A stretch of 23,322 bases of DNA from contig PCVQ01000031.1 in assembly GCA_002796025.1 (NCBI GenBank), positions 1-23,322 on the forward strand, read 5' to 3'. The notes below the pieces were generated by a model. The model was not told the DNA's origin, did not search any database, and was given only the letters and a program-made list of their open reading frames with translations. The translations under genes and the position numbers were made by a program. This document shows positions 14,017 through 20,640 of this stretch, in pieces (positions within the stretch are counted from its first letter, which is position 1; every line of letters begins with the position of its first letter). Source of the stretch: Candidatus Peregrinibacteria bacterium CG11_big_fil_rev_8_21_14_0_20_46_8. Lineage in GTDB: Bacteria > Patescibacteriota > Gracilibacteria > UBA1369 > UM-FILTER-53-11.

Positions 14017-14592
14017 CTATTCGGACAGCCCACCATTCAAAATAATTGCGGCTCTCGAAGCCGCTGTGGCTTGTTCAATAACCTGATCTCTCACTTCACG
14101 ATCAGCCCTCTTAAGAATCTCCTCTTCAGCGAGCTTATCTATAGTCGTTTGAAAATCCTGAGGCAAATCATTAAAAATAATCTTTGCAACCTGCTTCTCT
14201 ATCGTCTCCATACATTCCGTGCGCAAAAACTTCTTCCATTCCTCACTCAGACTCTCAAGAGTTACTAAACGCTTATCTACAAGCGTCAACGGAGGATTAT
14301 TACGCATTTCATCTTGAGCAAATTTCTGAGCTTTATCTCGAATGCTCTTTTCACACTTGCCAAGAAAAATTTCATTCAAGCGCGAATCCTTTTCTCGCAA
14401 AGATAAAATAATTCTGGCACGAATATTAGGGAGATGCTCTGTTCGTAAAAATTCAATCCATTGTTTTCGCTGATAATCACCTGTATCTAATTTTACCAAT
14501 GCAACTCTATTACCCTGAGGACCGCCTTTTTTGAATTGACGCGCCAACGAGTCAAAATATTCGCCATCACCAAGTTTTCCTATACCAAACAT
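14017..14592 (-). CDS. Hypothetical helical protein, 191 residues
   Basis: I do not recognise this protein. It is highly charged, without signal peptide or membrane helix. It begins 'MFGIGKLGDGEYFDSLARQFKKGG' and is predicted almost entirely helical from residue 40 onward. Two segments look like a loose internal repeat: 'QWIEFLRTEHLPNIRARIILSL' (about 44-65) and 'EWKKFLRTECMETIEKQVAKIIF' (about 117-139), both W-x-x-F-L-R-T-E followed by a basic helix. It is divergent from the 309-residue unknown gene across a 98-base gap with good promoters, and ends 15 bases from the convergent Nudix gene. Confidence 0.72.
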   Translation of the reverse strand: MFGIGKLGDGEYFDSLARQFKKGGPQGNRVALVKLDTGDYQRKQWIEFLRTEHLPNIRARIILSLREKDSRLNEIFLGKCEKSIRDKAQKFAQDEMRNNPPLTLVDKRLVTLESLSEEWKKFLRTECMETIEKQVAKIIFNDLPQDFQTTIDKLAEEEILKRADREVRDQVIEQATAASRAAIILNGGLSE

Positions 14593-14618
14593 AGTTTTTT
14601 TATTAAGAGCCGTCTTTT

Positions 14619-14647
14619 ATTATAACAATATTCTTATATTTTGTAAA
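14619..14647 (-). promoter_or_regulatory. Promoter of the 191-residue unknown gene
   Basis: Minus-strand TTTACA (14642-14647), 17 bases, perfect TATAAT (14619-14624) with an extended TG. It leaves an A-rich leader of about 20 bases before the ATG at 14592, without a Shine-Dalgarno sequence. Confidence 0.7.
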
Positions 14648-14652
14648 TGATC

Positions 14653-14681
14653 TTGCTTTTTTCAAATCGTTATTGTAAAGA
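14653..14681 (+). promoter_or_regulatory. Weak promoter candidate for the 309-residue unknown gene
   Basis: TTGCTT (14653-14658), 17 bases, TAAAGA (14676-14681), 9 bases before the ATG at 14691. The -10 is poor; TATACA at 14682-14687 is an alternative hexamer but lies only 3 bases from the start. Confidence 0.3.
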
Positions 14682-14690
14682 TATACACTT

Positions 14691-15620
14691 ATGGCAGATA
14701 TTCTTCAATTTAGAGGGAAAGATCCAGCCAAAGATAATGTTATTGAACTTAGATTTTCCCAAGGCTATTCAGACAATCCGGAGCCGATTACACAATTGTG
14801 CCAAGACGAAACAGCCGTAGATATTCCTGCCGAAGTTATATCCAAAATTTTTAAGCTGCTCCTCACTGAAGGTATTTCGCCTGAGCTACAAATCTTAATA
14901 CAGCAAATGAGCCATCAGGCTAGGCCTACCGAAGAGCAGCTTGGGAGATTTGCCGCCAGGCTTATACGTGAAGGACAAACACCTACAGACAATACAAATA
15001 CAGCATCTCTTGCAGAAAAAATACTTAAAAAATCTGGCACATCTGCAGACGAGATTATTAATGATTTGCGGGCTATGCAAAATGCTGCCGACTGTCCCCA
15101 GCTCCTCTCATTATTCATTGAAAAGCTATTAGCGCATTCTTCACACGCAAGAGAGGTAGAAGCAAGCCGGACCGACATCAGAGAAAAATTGCACGCTACC
15201 CTTGAATTCGGCACGGAAACATTTTTTGTGGAAGAGAACCGATTGCCCATTGTTGAAGTCGTTATGGGCTTCAGAAGAGCATTTTCGAGCATAGTCGGAA
15301 TTGGAAAGAAAAATATATACCATACGCAAGATGTCGCTGCTCTTTTTCAAATTCCGGAATTAAAATTCCACCACAATGCACGCTTAATACTTGCAGTACC
15401 CTTGCTCCCCCCGGACGAAGAAGATCCCGACCGCGCAAAAAAAATCTTACTCAAGAACTTATTAACCGGCGACCATCTCGATGCAGAGAAAACAAATATT
15501 GTGCTCGATGAAAAAATAAAAAATGCAAATGTAATTGATGAAAAAAGCGGTCTGCGAGAAATTGTTTTGACCGCTCAAGATTTAATAGAATGCGGCCTCG
15601 CCCCGGAAGCTGTTTTTTGA
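14691..15620 (+). CDS. Hypothetical protein, 309 residues
   Basis: I do not recognise this protein. It is cytoplasmic by appearance, acidic and mostly helical from about 40 to 170 ('IPAEVISKIFKLLLTEGISPELQILIQQM', 'QLGRFAARLIREGQ', 'LAEKILKKSGTSADEIINDLRAMQ'). A more mixed C-terminal region contains 'FHHNARLILAVPLLPPDEEDPDRAKKILLKNLLTG' and ends 'REIVLTAQDLIECGLAPEAVF'. No catalytic motif is obvious. It is divergent from the 191-residue unknown gene, so the two may work together, and ends 16 bases before the convergent tRNA gene. Confidence 0.75.
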   Translation: MADILQFRGKDPAKDNVIELRFSQGYSDNPEPITQLCQDETAVDIPAEVISKIFKLLLTEGISPELQILIQQMSHQARPTEEQLGRFAARLIREGQTPTDNTNTASLAEKILKKSGTSADEIINDLRAMQNAADCPQLLSLFIEKLLAHSSHAREVEASRTDIREKLHATLEFGTETFFVEENRLPIVEVVMGFRRAFSSIVGIGKKNIYHTQDVAALFQIPELKFHHNARLILAVPLLPPDEEDPDRAKKILLKNLLTGDHLDAEKTNIVLDEKIKNANVIDEKSGLREIVLTAQDLIECGLAPEAVF

Positions 15621-15636
15621 GGATAAAAATTAAGAC

Positions 15637-15712
15637 TGGTGGGCCCGGTTGGAATTGAACCAACGGCCAATCGGTTATGAGCCGACTGCTCTAACCTCTG
15701 AGCTACGGGCCC
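15637..15712 (-). tRNA. tRNA with CAT anticodon (Met elongator or Ile2)
   Basis: Read on the minus strand, a complete cloverleaf of 76 bases. The acceptor stem GGGCCCG pairs fully with CGGGCCC, the D arm is 'GCTCAGAGGTTAGAGC', the anticodon loop is CTCATAA (anticodon CAT) closed by GTCGG/CCGAT, and the T arm carries 'GGTTCAATTCC'. The discriminator is A and CCA is encoded. CAT fits elongator tRNA-Met or tRNA-Ile whose C34 is converted to lysidine. The full Watson-Crick acceptor end excludes the initiator type, which has a mismatched first pair. A TATCAT hexamer at 15727-15732 is a possible -10, with no good -35. Confidence 0.93.
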
Positions 15713-15771
15713 ATGTGTAAAGGAACATGATACAATCGAGGTGGATTTTAACATATAACCATACTTTATCT

Positions 15772-16002
15772 ATGTGCTTTGAAAAATACTCGCCGTTTAC
15801 GCGTATGGTACTTGGTGCAGTAGCGGGAAGCTTACTCGGAATCTTTTTTGGTTTACTCTTAGGCATTCTCATTGGCTGGATTACAACACTCATTGTGGGC
15901 CCAGGATTGGATGGTCCACAACCATTTGCTCCATTTTTTGGTATGGCTTGCGGAGCAATAATCGGCTCAATTCTCGGCGCTATTTACAGCAATAAAAAAT
16001 AA
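15772..16002 (+). CDS. Small glycine-zipper membrane protein
   Basis: 76 residues from the ATG at 15772. An in-frame ATG at 15727 would give 91, but it lies only 14 bases from the tRNA gene and adds a non-conserved-looking polar leader. Two hydrophobic helices, 'MVLGAVAGSLLGIFFGLLLGILIGWITTLIVG' and 'FFGMACGAIIGSILGAIYS', are full of GxxxG spacings and separated by a Pro/Gly-rich loop, suggesting a membrane hairpin that packs or oligomerises tightly. No family was recognised. Its stop overlaps the start of the cobalamin adenosyltransferase by one base (TAATG), so the two are translationally linked. Confidence 0.65.
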   Translation: MCFEKYSPFTRMVLGAVAGSLLGIFFGLLLGILIGWITTLIVGPGLDGPQPFAPFFGMACGAIIGSILGAIYSNKK

Positions 16003-16532
16003 TGCACATCTACACAAAATCGGGCGACAAAGGGCAGACTGGGCTTGTTGGCGGGCAGCGGGTAGATAAAGATACGGTGCGGATTGAGTGTATTGGAGCA
16101 GTTGATGAGCTGAATGCTGCGCTTGGGGTTTGTATGGTGCATGCGGGCGAGCAGGCACATGCACTGCTCACCACAATCCAACATACCCTCTTTAACATCG
16201 GTGCCGAACTTGCCGATCCCGAGAAAAAAACTGGTCTCATCCTTGAAGCTGCGGCAACCCAAAAGCTCGAAGACGAAATCGACAAAAGGGAGGCGCTCCT
16301 ACCACCGCTGCGTGAATTCATCTTGCCGAGCGGGCCGCCCTTTGCGGCAAATCTGCACTTTGCCCGTACGCTGTGCCGCCGTGCCGAACGCCAGCTTGTA
16401 AAGCTGCAACGCGAAGCGCCGCAAAATCCCCACCTCCTCACCTACCTCAACCGCCTCTCCGATCTCCTCTTTATTCTTGCTCGCGAAGACATGGAACGTG
16501 CAAAAATCAAACCTCAATCTTGGCAAAAATAG
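16002..16532 (+). CDS. PduO-type ATP:cob(I)alamin adenosyltransferase
   Basis: 176 residues, full length for the PduO/MMAB family. It transfers the adenosyl group of ATP to cob(I)alamin to make adenosylcobalamin. The N-terminal ATP loop 'IYTKSGDKGQTGLVGGQRVDKD' and 'RIECIGAVDELNAALG' are characteristic. The C-terminal helices carry 'ARTLCRRAERQLVKL' and 'YLNRLSDLLFILARE', the Arg/Asp signature of the active site. No other cobalamin gene is in the window; in a reduced genome the likely client is an adenosylcobalamin-dependent ribonucleotide reductase, but this is inference. It starts on the last base of the preceding small membrane-protein gene. Confidence 0.93.
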   Translation: MHIYTKSGDKGQTGLVGGQRVDKDTVRIECIGAVDELNAALGVCMVHAGEQAHALLTTIQHTLFNIGAELADPEKKTGLILEAAATQKLEDEIDKREALLPPLREFILPSGPPFAANLHFARTLCRRAERQLVKLQREAPQNPHLLTYLNRLSDLLFILAREDMERAKIKPQSWQK

Positions 16533-16549
16533 CGCCCGCGCGCTACACT
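16520..16549 (+). promoter_or_regulatory. Promoter of the Mrp-like ATPase
   Basis: TTGGCA (16520-16525), 18 bases, TACACT (16544-16549), then 8 bases to the ATG at 16558. It spans the stop codon of the preceding gene and supports choosing 16558 as the start. Confidence 0.5.
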
Positions 16550-16557
16550 ATTCCCAA

Positions 16558-17322
16558 ATGGCACTGTCACGACATAAAGAAAAAATTCCGGGCATCAAGC
16601 GCATCATGGGTGTGCTGAGCGGCAAGGGCGGGGTTGGCAAAAGCTTTATCACCGCAAATTTGGCTCTGGCTATGGCAAAGATGGGCGCCAAAGTGGGAAT
16701 TCTAGACGCAGACATCGCATGTCCAAGCCTCTTTCGCATTTTTGATATCAGTGCGAAAACACCGCCAGACAGCAACAATCAAATCCATCCAGTAGAAAAG
16801 TACGGCGTCAAAATCGTCTCTATGGCCGGACTATCGGCCACAGAAGACGAAGCCATTGTCTGGCGCGGCCCGATACTCTCTAAAATAATCCAGCAGCTGC
16901 TCAAAGAAAGTCTTTGGGGCGAACTGGATGTACTGCTCATCGACTTTCCTACCGGCACCAGCGATTCCACCCTCACCATTCTGCAGCAAATTCAAGTAGA
17001 CGGCGCTATTCTGGTGACCACTCCCCAGTCACTCGCTACCATAGACGTCCGGCGCGCCGGCAATATGGTTCGTATGCTTGACGTACCAATGCTTGGCATT
17101 GTAGAAAATATGCGCGGCGAGATTTTTGGAGAGGGCGGCGGTAGCATTACCGCCCAAAAACTCCATACTTCTTTCCTGGGTTCTATCCCATTACGGAAGC
17201 AAATTGTAGAATTTTGCGATCGCGGAACACCGGCATTTTTCCATATGGACGAACTAGATCTTATTTTTGGCAAAATAGCACGCTCCACATTAGAACAAGT
17301 TTTTGCTAATATATCTGTATGA
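16558..17322 (+). CDS. Mrp/ApbC-like P-loop ATPase lacking the CxxC motif
   Basis: 254 residues from the ATG at 16558. A start at 16477 is open but would lie inside the previous gene and add 27 residues that do not look like this family. The deviant Walker A 'SGKGGVGKS' (21-29), 'GILDADIACPSLFRIF', 'AIVWRGPILSKIIQQLL', 'DVLLIDFPTGTSDSTLT' (Walker B and switch region) and 'GIVENM' (181-186) place it in the Mrp/NBP35 iron-sulfur carrier branch. Where Mrp has ENM followed by the CPxC cluster-binding loop, this protein reads 'ENMRGEIFGEGGG', with the cysteine loop deleted. The only Cys residues are scattered (C55, C220). It may be an ATPase scaffold that does not hold a cluster. It overlaps the DUF2203 gene by ATGA. 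Confidence 0.88.
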   Translation: MALSRHKEKIPGIKRIMGVLSGKGGVGKSFITANLALAMAKMGAKVGILDADIACPSLFRIFDISAKTPPDSNNQIHPVEKYGVKIVSMAGLSATEDEAIVWRGPILSKIIQQLLKESLWGELDVLLIDFPTGTSDSTLTILQQIQVDGAILVTTPQSLATIDVRRAGNMVRMLDVPMLGIVENMRGEIFGEGGGSITAQKLHTSFLGSIPLRKQIVEFCDRGTPAFFHMDELDLIFGKIARSTLEQVFANISV

Positions 17323-17717
17323 TATTCACGCTACAACAAGCAAACAGAGCGCTTCAGCTCATCAAGCCGATTTTGTCGGATGCTTTAGAGACGATGAATT
17401 TAGCGACCAAGCTGCACGAGGAAATTAAGCGCGACCGCGGCAATCGTAATGTCCCCGAAGAAGAGGTGTTAAAAAAGATTGAGCGGACGCAAGAGTACCT
17501 CTCGAAAATCGAGCACAACATAGATGAGCTCGAAAGCATTGGCGTGCTGGTCAAAGATCTCAATCTGGGCATTATCGATTTTCCGAGCATGCGTTCGGGC
17601 CGCGAAATCTCGTACTGCTGGAAGTATGGCGAAGAGAGTGTGCAATATATGCACGCTCGAGACGAGGGCTTTACGAACCGCCGGCTCATTGGTGAGGTTA
17701 AACAGCTCAGCGTATAA
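17319..17717 (+). CDS. DUF2203 family protein
   Basis: 132 residues, small and cytoplasmic. The first half is a long amphipathic helical hairpin: 'QANRALQLIKPILSDALETMNLATKLHEEI' then 'ERTQEYLSKIEHNIDELESIGVLVKDLNLGIIDFPS'. The second half, 'GREISYCWKYGEESVQYMHARDEGFTNRRLI', is the conserved DUF2203 ending (W-x-x-G-E ... H-x-x-D-E-G-F-x-x-R). The function of the family is not established. It starts within the stop of the Mrp-like gene (4-base ATGA overlap) and ends directly against the convergent rnc gene, with no bases between the stop codons. Confidence 0.87.
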   Translation: MIFTLQQANRALQLIKPILSDALETMNLATKLHEEIKRDRGNRNVPEEEVLKKIERTQEYLSKIEHNIDELESIGVLVKDLNLGIIDFPSMRSGREISYCWKYGEESVQYMHARDEGFTNRRLIGEVKQLSV

Positions 17718-18419
17718 CTACGCTACGCGCAACTTACCCATCCTCTTTAGTGCATTGCGCGCTGCCTCTTGCTCGGCTTTTTGTTTACTCGTTCCCTTAC
17801 CCTTGCCCAGACAGTCGCCTCCAATAAACACACCAATTTCAAAAAGCTTATCATGATCCGGCCCCTCTTCCAGGAGCACTTGATAGCTTGGCGTAATCGA
17901 AAATTTTTCTTGGGTGATTTCCTGCAGTTTAGACTTTGAATCAACATGCAAATCATGCTCAATTATCTCTTGGAGACTTCCAAGAATAAAGCGGGTAATA
18001 ACTTCGTGCGCTATAGCAAAACCTTTATCTAAATATATTGCACCAATCAATGCCTCAAGTGTATTCGCCAGCAGATAATTTTTCTCGCGTCCGCCGGACT
18101 TTTCTTCACCCTTTGAAAGCAGCAAGTAAGCTCCCAAATCCAGCCTACGAGCCACATCGGCAAGATGCTTGCCTTTTACCAGTGCGGCGCGCAAAGCTGT
18201 CAGCTCTCCCTCTTCTTTATTCGGAAAGTGTGCATAGAGGTATTCGGTAACAACAAGCTCCAAGACTGCGTCGCCAAGGAATTCAAGCCGCTCGTTATGC
18301 CCAATCTTCAATTCGCGATGCTCATTGATATACGAGGCATGAATACACGCCCGCTCTAAGAGCTCATGGTCGGTAAAGTGTATTTGAAGTTTATTTTCGA
18401 GTTCCGAAAGATCGCGCAT
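17718..18419 (-). CDS. rnc: Ribonuclease III
   Basis: 233 residues, normal length. It cleaves double-stranded RNA in rRNA maturation and mRNA processing. The RNase III signature 'NERLEFLGDAVLELVVTEYL' is at 42-61 (catalytic E46 and D50), and the second acidic site is 'LANTLEALIGAIYLDKG' (117-133, E122). The C-terminal double-stranded RNA-binding domain runs from 'DSKSKLQEITQEKF' to 'GTSKQKAEQEAARNALKRMG' (about 160-228). It is last in the yceD-rpmF-nusB-rnc block, 10 bases after nusB. A perfect TATAAT overlapping the nusB stop ends 9 bases before its ATG. Confidence 0.96.
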   Translation of the reverse strand: MRDLSELENKLQIHFTDHELLERACIHASYINEHRELKIGHNERLEFLGDAVLELVVTEYLYAHFPNKEEGELTALRAALVKGKHLADVARRLDLGAYLLLSKGEEKSGGREKNYLLANTLEALIGAIYLDKGFAIAHEVITRFILGSLQEIIEHDLHVDSKSKLQEITQEKFSITPSYQVLLEEGPDHDKLFEIGVFIGGDCLGKGKGTSKQKAEQEAARNALKRMGKLRVA

Positions 18420-18428
18420 ACAAAGAAA

Positions 18429-18434
18429 ATTATA
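18429..18434 (-). promoter_or_regulatory. Possible internal -10 for rnc
   Basis: Minus-strand TATAAT overlapping the nusB stop codon, 9 bases before the rnc ATG. The nearest -35-like hexamer, TTGAAT, is at a long 19-base spacing, so this is tentative. Confidence 0.35.
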
Positions 18435-18837
18435 CCTTACTTTTTAGTACGGCATTCAATACGCCGTTCACAAATTTACCGGAATTTTCACTGCCAAACG
18501 TTTTTGCCAGCTCAATTGCCTCGTTAATGGCAACAACATCGGGCACAGAGTCATCTTTGCATAATTCAAATAAGCCGATTTCTAAAATCGCACGATCAAT
18601 TGGTGCAATCTTATCGAGCGGCCACTGCGGCGCATACTTTTCTATGTGCTGCGCAAGAGCCTCTTTTTCTTTCAAAATCCCTTCCAGCAAGTGTTCCGCA
18701 AAAGAGAGATCACTCATTGGATTCGCCGCTCCATCGTTCACAAAGCGCAAAATCTCTTTTGGCTCCCCCCCGTGAAATTCATAAGCGAAGAGTGTTTGCA
18801 AAACGAGCACTCTACTCAAATGACGGGAACTGGACAT
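18430..18837 (-). CDS. nusB: Transcription antitermination factor NusB
   Basis: 135 residues, typical length, all-helical. It binds boxA RNA with NusE (S10) to prevent termination in rRNA operons. Recognisable segments are 'SRHLSRVLVLQTLFAYEFHGGE' at the N-terminus, 'WPLDKIAPIDRAILEIGLFEL' and the C-terminal 'VPDVVAINEAIELAKTFGSENSGKFVNGVLNAVL', which is the family signature. It follows rpmF by 6 bases and precedes rnc by 10, in an RNA-metabolism block. No Shine-Dalgarno sequence is visible before its ATG. Confidence 0.96.
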   Translation of the reverse strand: MSSSRHLSRVLVLQTLFAYEFHGGEPKEILRFVNDGAANPMSDLSFAEHLLEGILKEKEALAQHIEKYAPQWPLDKIAPIDRAILEIGLFELCKDDSVPDVVAINEAIELAKTFGSENSGKFVNGVLNAVLKSKV

Positions 18838-18843
18838 GAGCTT

Positions 18844-19083
18844 TTAGGCCTTTATCTTGGTAACCTTTTCGACGGTCTTATCGAGCGAGCGAACGGAGCG
18901 GCCTCGGTATACACCGCACTTTGGACACGCATGGTGTTGAAGTGTTGCAGCACCGCATGCCGAACAGCTTGAGATGTTCAGATAATTTTGAAGCTTGCGT
19001 GATTTTTTGAGCGCAAAACTTGCATATCTGCGGGCACTTCGTGCCTTACTCGTTTTCTTTTTGGGTACTGGATGTTTAGCCAT
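18844..19083 (-). CDS. rpmF: 50S ribosomal protein L32
   Basis: 79 residues, longer than the usual ~57-60 because of a lysine-containing C-terminal extension of about 15-20 residues ('RSVRSLDKTVEKVTKIKA'). The N-terminus 'MAKHPVPKKKTSKARSARRYA' is the standard L32 opening. A zinc ribbon follows with all four cysteines (C40-x2-C43 ... C53-x2-C56). It is paired with the upstream yceD/DUF177 gene, the usual bacterial arrangement, 12 bases away, and is followed by nusB. A TTGCGG/TATAAT pair spanning the yceD stop may give it a second promoter. Confidence 0.96.
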   Translation of the reverse strand: MAKHPVPKKKTSKARSARRYASFALKKSRKLQNYLNISSCSACGAATLQHHACPKCGVYRGRSVRSLDKTVEKVTKIKA

Positions 19084-19094
19084 ACGGTTTCGAG

Positions 19095-19124
19095 ATTATA
19101 TAACCTGACTCTTTAAGCCCGCAA
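19095..19124 (-). promoter_or_regulatory. Possible internal promoter for rpmF
   Basis: Minus-strand TTGCGG (19119-19124), 18 bases, TATAAT (19095-19100), 11 bases before the rpmF ATG. It overlaps the stop codon of the upstream gene. Confidence 0.4.
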
Positions 19125-19620
19125 AGGGAGATTCTTTTGTAACTTCTGGTTTGGCACAAGCACAAGAACTCTTATTTAAATCTGTACCGCACTGGTCACA
19201 GAGCCCTTTACAGCTTTCAGAGCATAGCGGAATAGGTGGAAAATGCAAGAGAATCTCCTCTCTGATCATCTGGTTAAGATCGATACGCCCGTGCTTGCGG
19301 TCAATCTGATAAGAGGTATCTATTTCGGCATGATTCCCTTCAGGAAGATGGATCCAAAACTGGCGTTCGGCCGTAGAAACTACAACCGGAGCAGTAAAGG
19401 TAATAAGACAGCGGTTACAGCGCATCTCACATGAGGCAGCAAGATTCGAAACATGGGCAGTTACCTCATCCCGCAGCTTAATAAACTCGAGCTGAAAGCG
19501 GATAGGCTCCGTCAGAAGCGGATCGTCCTGCTCTGGCAAAGTGATCAGCTCCTCAACATCAAACGAATCGATTGTGCCTTGTGGACTGGCAATAAGCCCT
19601 CCGATATCATAGATCAACAT
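19096..19620 (-). CDS. yceD: YceD/DUF177 family protein
   Basis: 174 residues. DUF177 (YceD) proteins sit next to rpmF in most bacteria and are implicated in 23S rRNA/large-subunit accumulation. The diagnostic central site is 'SCEMRCNRCLITFTAPVVVSTAERQFWI' (C64, C68, C71), with a C-terminal 'LCSESCKGLCDQCGTDLNKSSCAC' (C133, C137, C141, C144), which may bind metal. The middle acidic segment 'IDLNQMIREEILLHFPPIPLC' is also typical. It is the first gene of the block with rpmF, nusB and rnc, preceded by a clear promoter that ends 8 bases before its ATG. Confidence 0.92.
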   Translation of the reverse strand: MLIYDIGGLIASPQGTIDSFDVEELITLPEQDDPLLTEPIRFQLEFIKLRDEVTAHVSNLAASCEMRCNRCLITFTAPVVVSTAERQFWIHLPEGNHAEIDTSYQIDRKHGRIDLNQMIREEILLHFPPIPLCSESCKGLCDQCGTDLNKSSCACAKPEVTKESPFAGLKSQVI

Positions 19621-19628
19621 AGGGCACG

Positions 19629-19657
19629 ATAGTACACAAGCATCACACAGAAGACAA
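19629..19657 (-). promoter_or_regulatory. Promoter of the yceD-rpmF-nusB-rnc block
   Basis: Minus-strand TTGTCT (19652-19657), 17 bases, TACTAT (19629-19634), then 8 bases to the ATG at 19620: another leaderless arrangement. Confidence 0.65.
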
Positions 19658-19710
19658 GTTATTTATTAAACCGTCAAACTGAACAAGAAACTAGTTCAGC
19701 ATACGAGCTT

Positions 19711-20640
19711 CTAATTTACAATAAGGTCTTTAAACAGAGTTCTATCTATTGTAATACCGCACCGGCGGCCAACACTGCCTATCTTTCTATAGTTAGAATA
19801 TGCCCGATTCAACAAAACCGCGGCTGAGCGCGGTCGCTCCCTTTCTATTCTGCTCTGTGCCCGCACCACATATTTCCGCACATTTGCTGCGTAACGCACA
19901 ACCGAGCGGCGCGTACATTGCGTGGCTTCAATTTGAGCATCGACCGTACTCACAAGCGCCAAGAGCTGCTCGATATTTGTTTGCTGCGGCTGGATTTCCG
20001 GCTGCAGCGGCTTTGACGCAGAATTTTGAGGGGCCGGCTGGTTACACACATCCCAGGCAATATTGTGCTTCTCATAATCGGCCTCATAATACTTCGCCCA
20101 CTCATCCACATCTTCATCGGGAATCTGGCGGCATAAAGGATCATAGTTGCGCCGCGGAATTCCTAAGTACGGACCAGCCACATCGGGATTACATGAAACC
20201 ATTCTCTTATAAAAGGGATCGTACTTTCTGTATGGTGCATTTATACCGGTATAGCTCGGCATACCCGTCGGCGTCGCCGGATCGGTCACCGGCCACTTCG
20301 CTAAAAATGTATTCCGCCACTCTAAATCTTCATGGCGAAAGGTCAGACACTTGGTAGTGCCGCCGCTATTCAAAGCATTACAGTCTGCATTTGGCGAGTG
20401 CACCCATTCGGTGCCCGTAAGATCAAGCACAAAACTTGGATCCTTACATGTTGGATTTGCTTGGTACTGTGTACCGCCCGGTGAGGTCGCCGGACAGATA
20501 AAGCCCTCGCCCGGGCCACATTCCGGAAGCTCACTATATGGAAGAGCCGCCACAGTTTGTGAAGCCAAGGTAAAGTGAAATGTCAGCAATCCTCCTAAAA
20601 GGAATAAAAAAACTGCCAGCCAAGCTTGTGAAGTTTTCAT
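19711..20640 (-). CDS. Exported cysteine-rich protein, function unknown
   Basis: 309 residues from the ATG at 20640, which overlaps the upstream stop as ATGA; an ATG at 20646 would add two residues. The N-terminus 'MKTSQAWLAVFLFLLGGLLTFHFTLASQ' is a signal peptide or anchor, with a possible cleavage after LAS. The mature part is aromatic- and Pro-rich with ten cysteines, an even number suited to disulfides. It contains a short repeat 'RKYDPFYKRMVSC' / 'RRNYDPLCRQIPDED' (about 138-178), a Pro/Gln linker (about 200-222) and a basic helical C-terminal domain with 'RRSVVRYAANVRKYVVRAQSRIERERPRSA'. I do not recognise the family. It is cotranscribed with the 168-residue exported protein. Confidence 0.75.
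   Translation of the reverse strand: MKTSQAWLAVFLFLLGGLLTFHFTLASQTVAALPYSELPECGPGEGFICPATSPGGTQYQANPTCKDPSFVLDLTGTEWVHSPNADCNALNSGGTTKCLTFRHEDLEWRNTFLAKWPVTDPATPTGMPSYTGINAPYRKYDPFYKRMVSCNPDVAGPYLGIPRRNYDPLCRQIPDEDVDEWAKYYEADYEKHNIAWDVCNQPAPQNSASKPLQPEIQPQQTNIEQLLALVSTVDAQIEATQCTRRSVVRYAANVRKYVVRAQSRIERERPRSAAVLLNRAYSNYRKIGSVGRRCGITIDRTLFKDLIVN

Noticed and set aside
15727..15771. In-frame extension of the small membrane protein to an ATG at 15727
   Set aside because: It starts 14 bases from the tRNA gene, in the likely tRNA promoter, and adds a polar leader before the helices; the ATG at 15772 is simpler.
16477..16557. N-terminal extension of the Mrp-like ATPase to 16477
   Set aside because: It lies inside the adenosyltransferase gene in another frame, adds residues unlike the family, and the promoter ends just before 16558.
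19679..19699. Inverted repeat CTGAAC...GTTCAG as a terminator
   Set aside because: Only a 6-base stem with a 9-base loop and no T-run on either strand.
19800..20357. 185-residue plus-strand ORF over the exported cysteine-rich gene
   Set aside because: It has Ser/His/Pro-rich shadow composition, while the opposite frame has a signal peptide and operon context.
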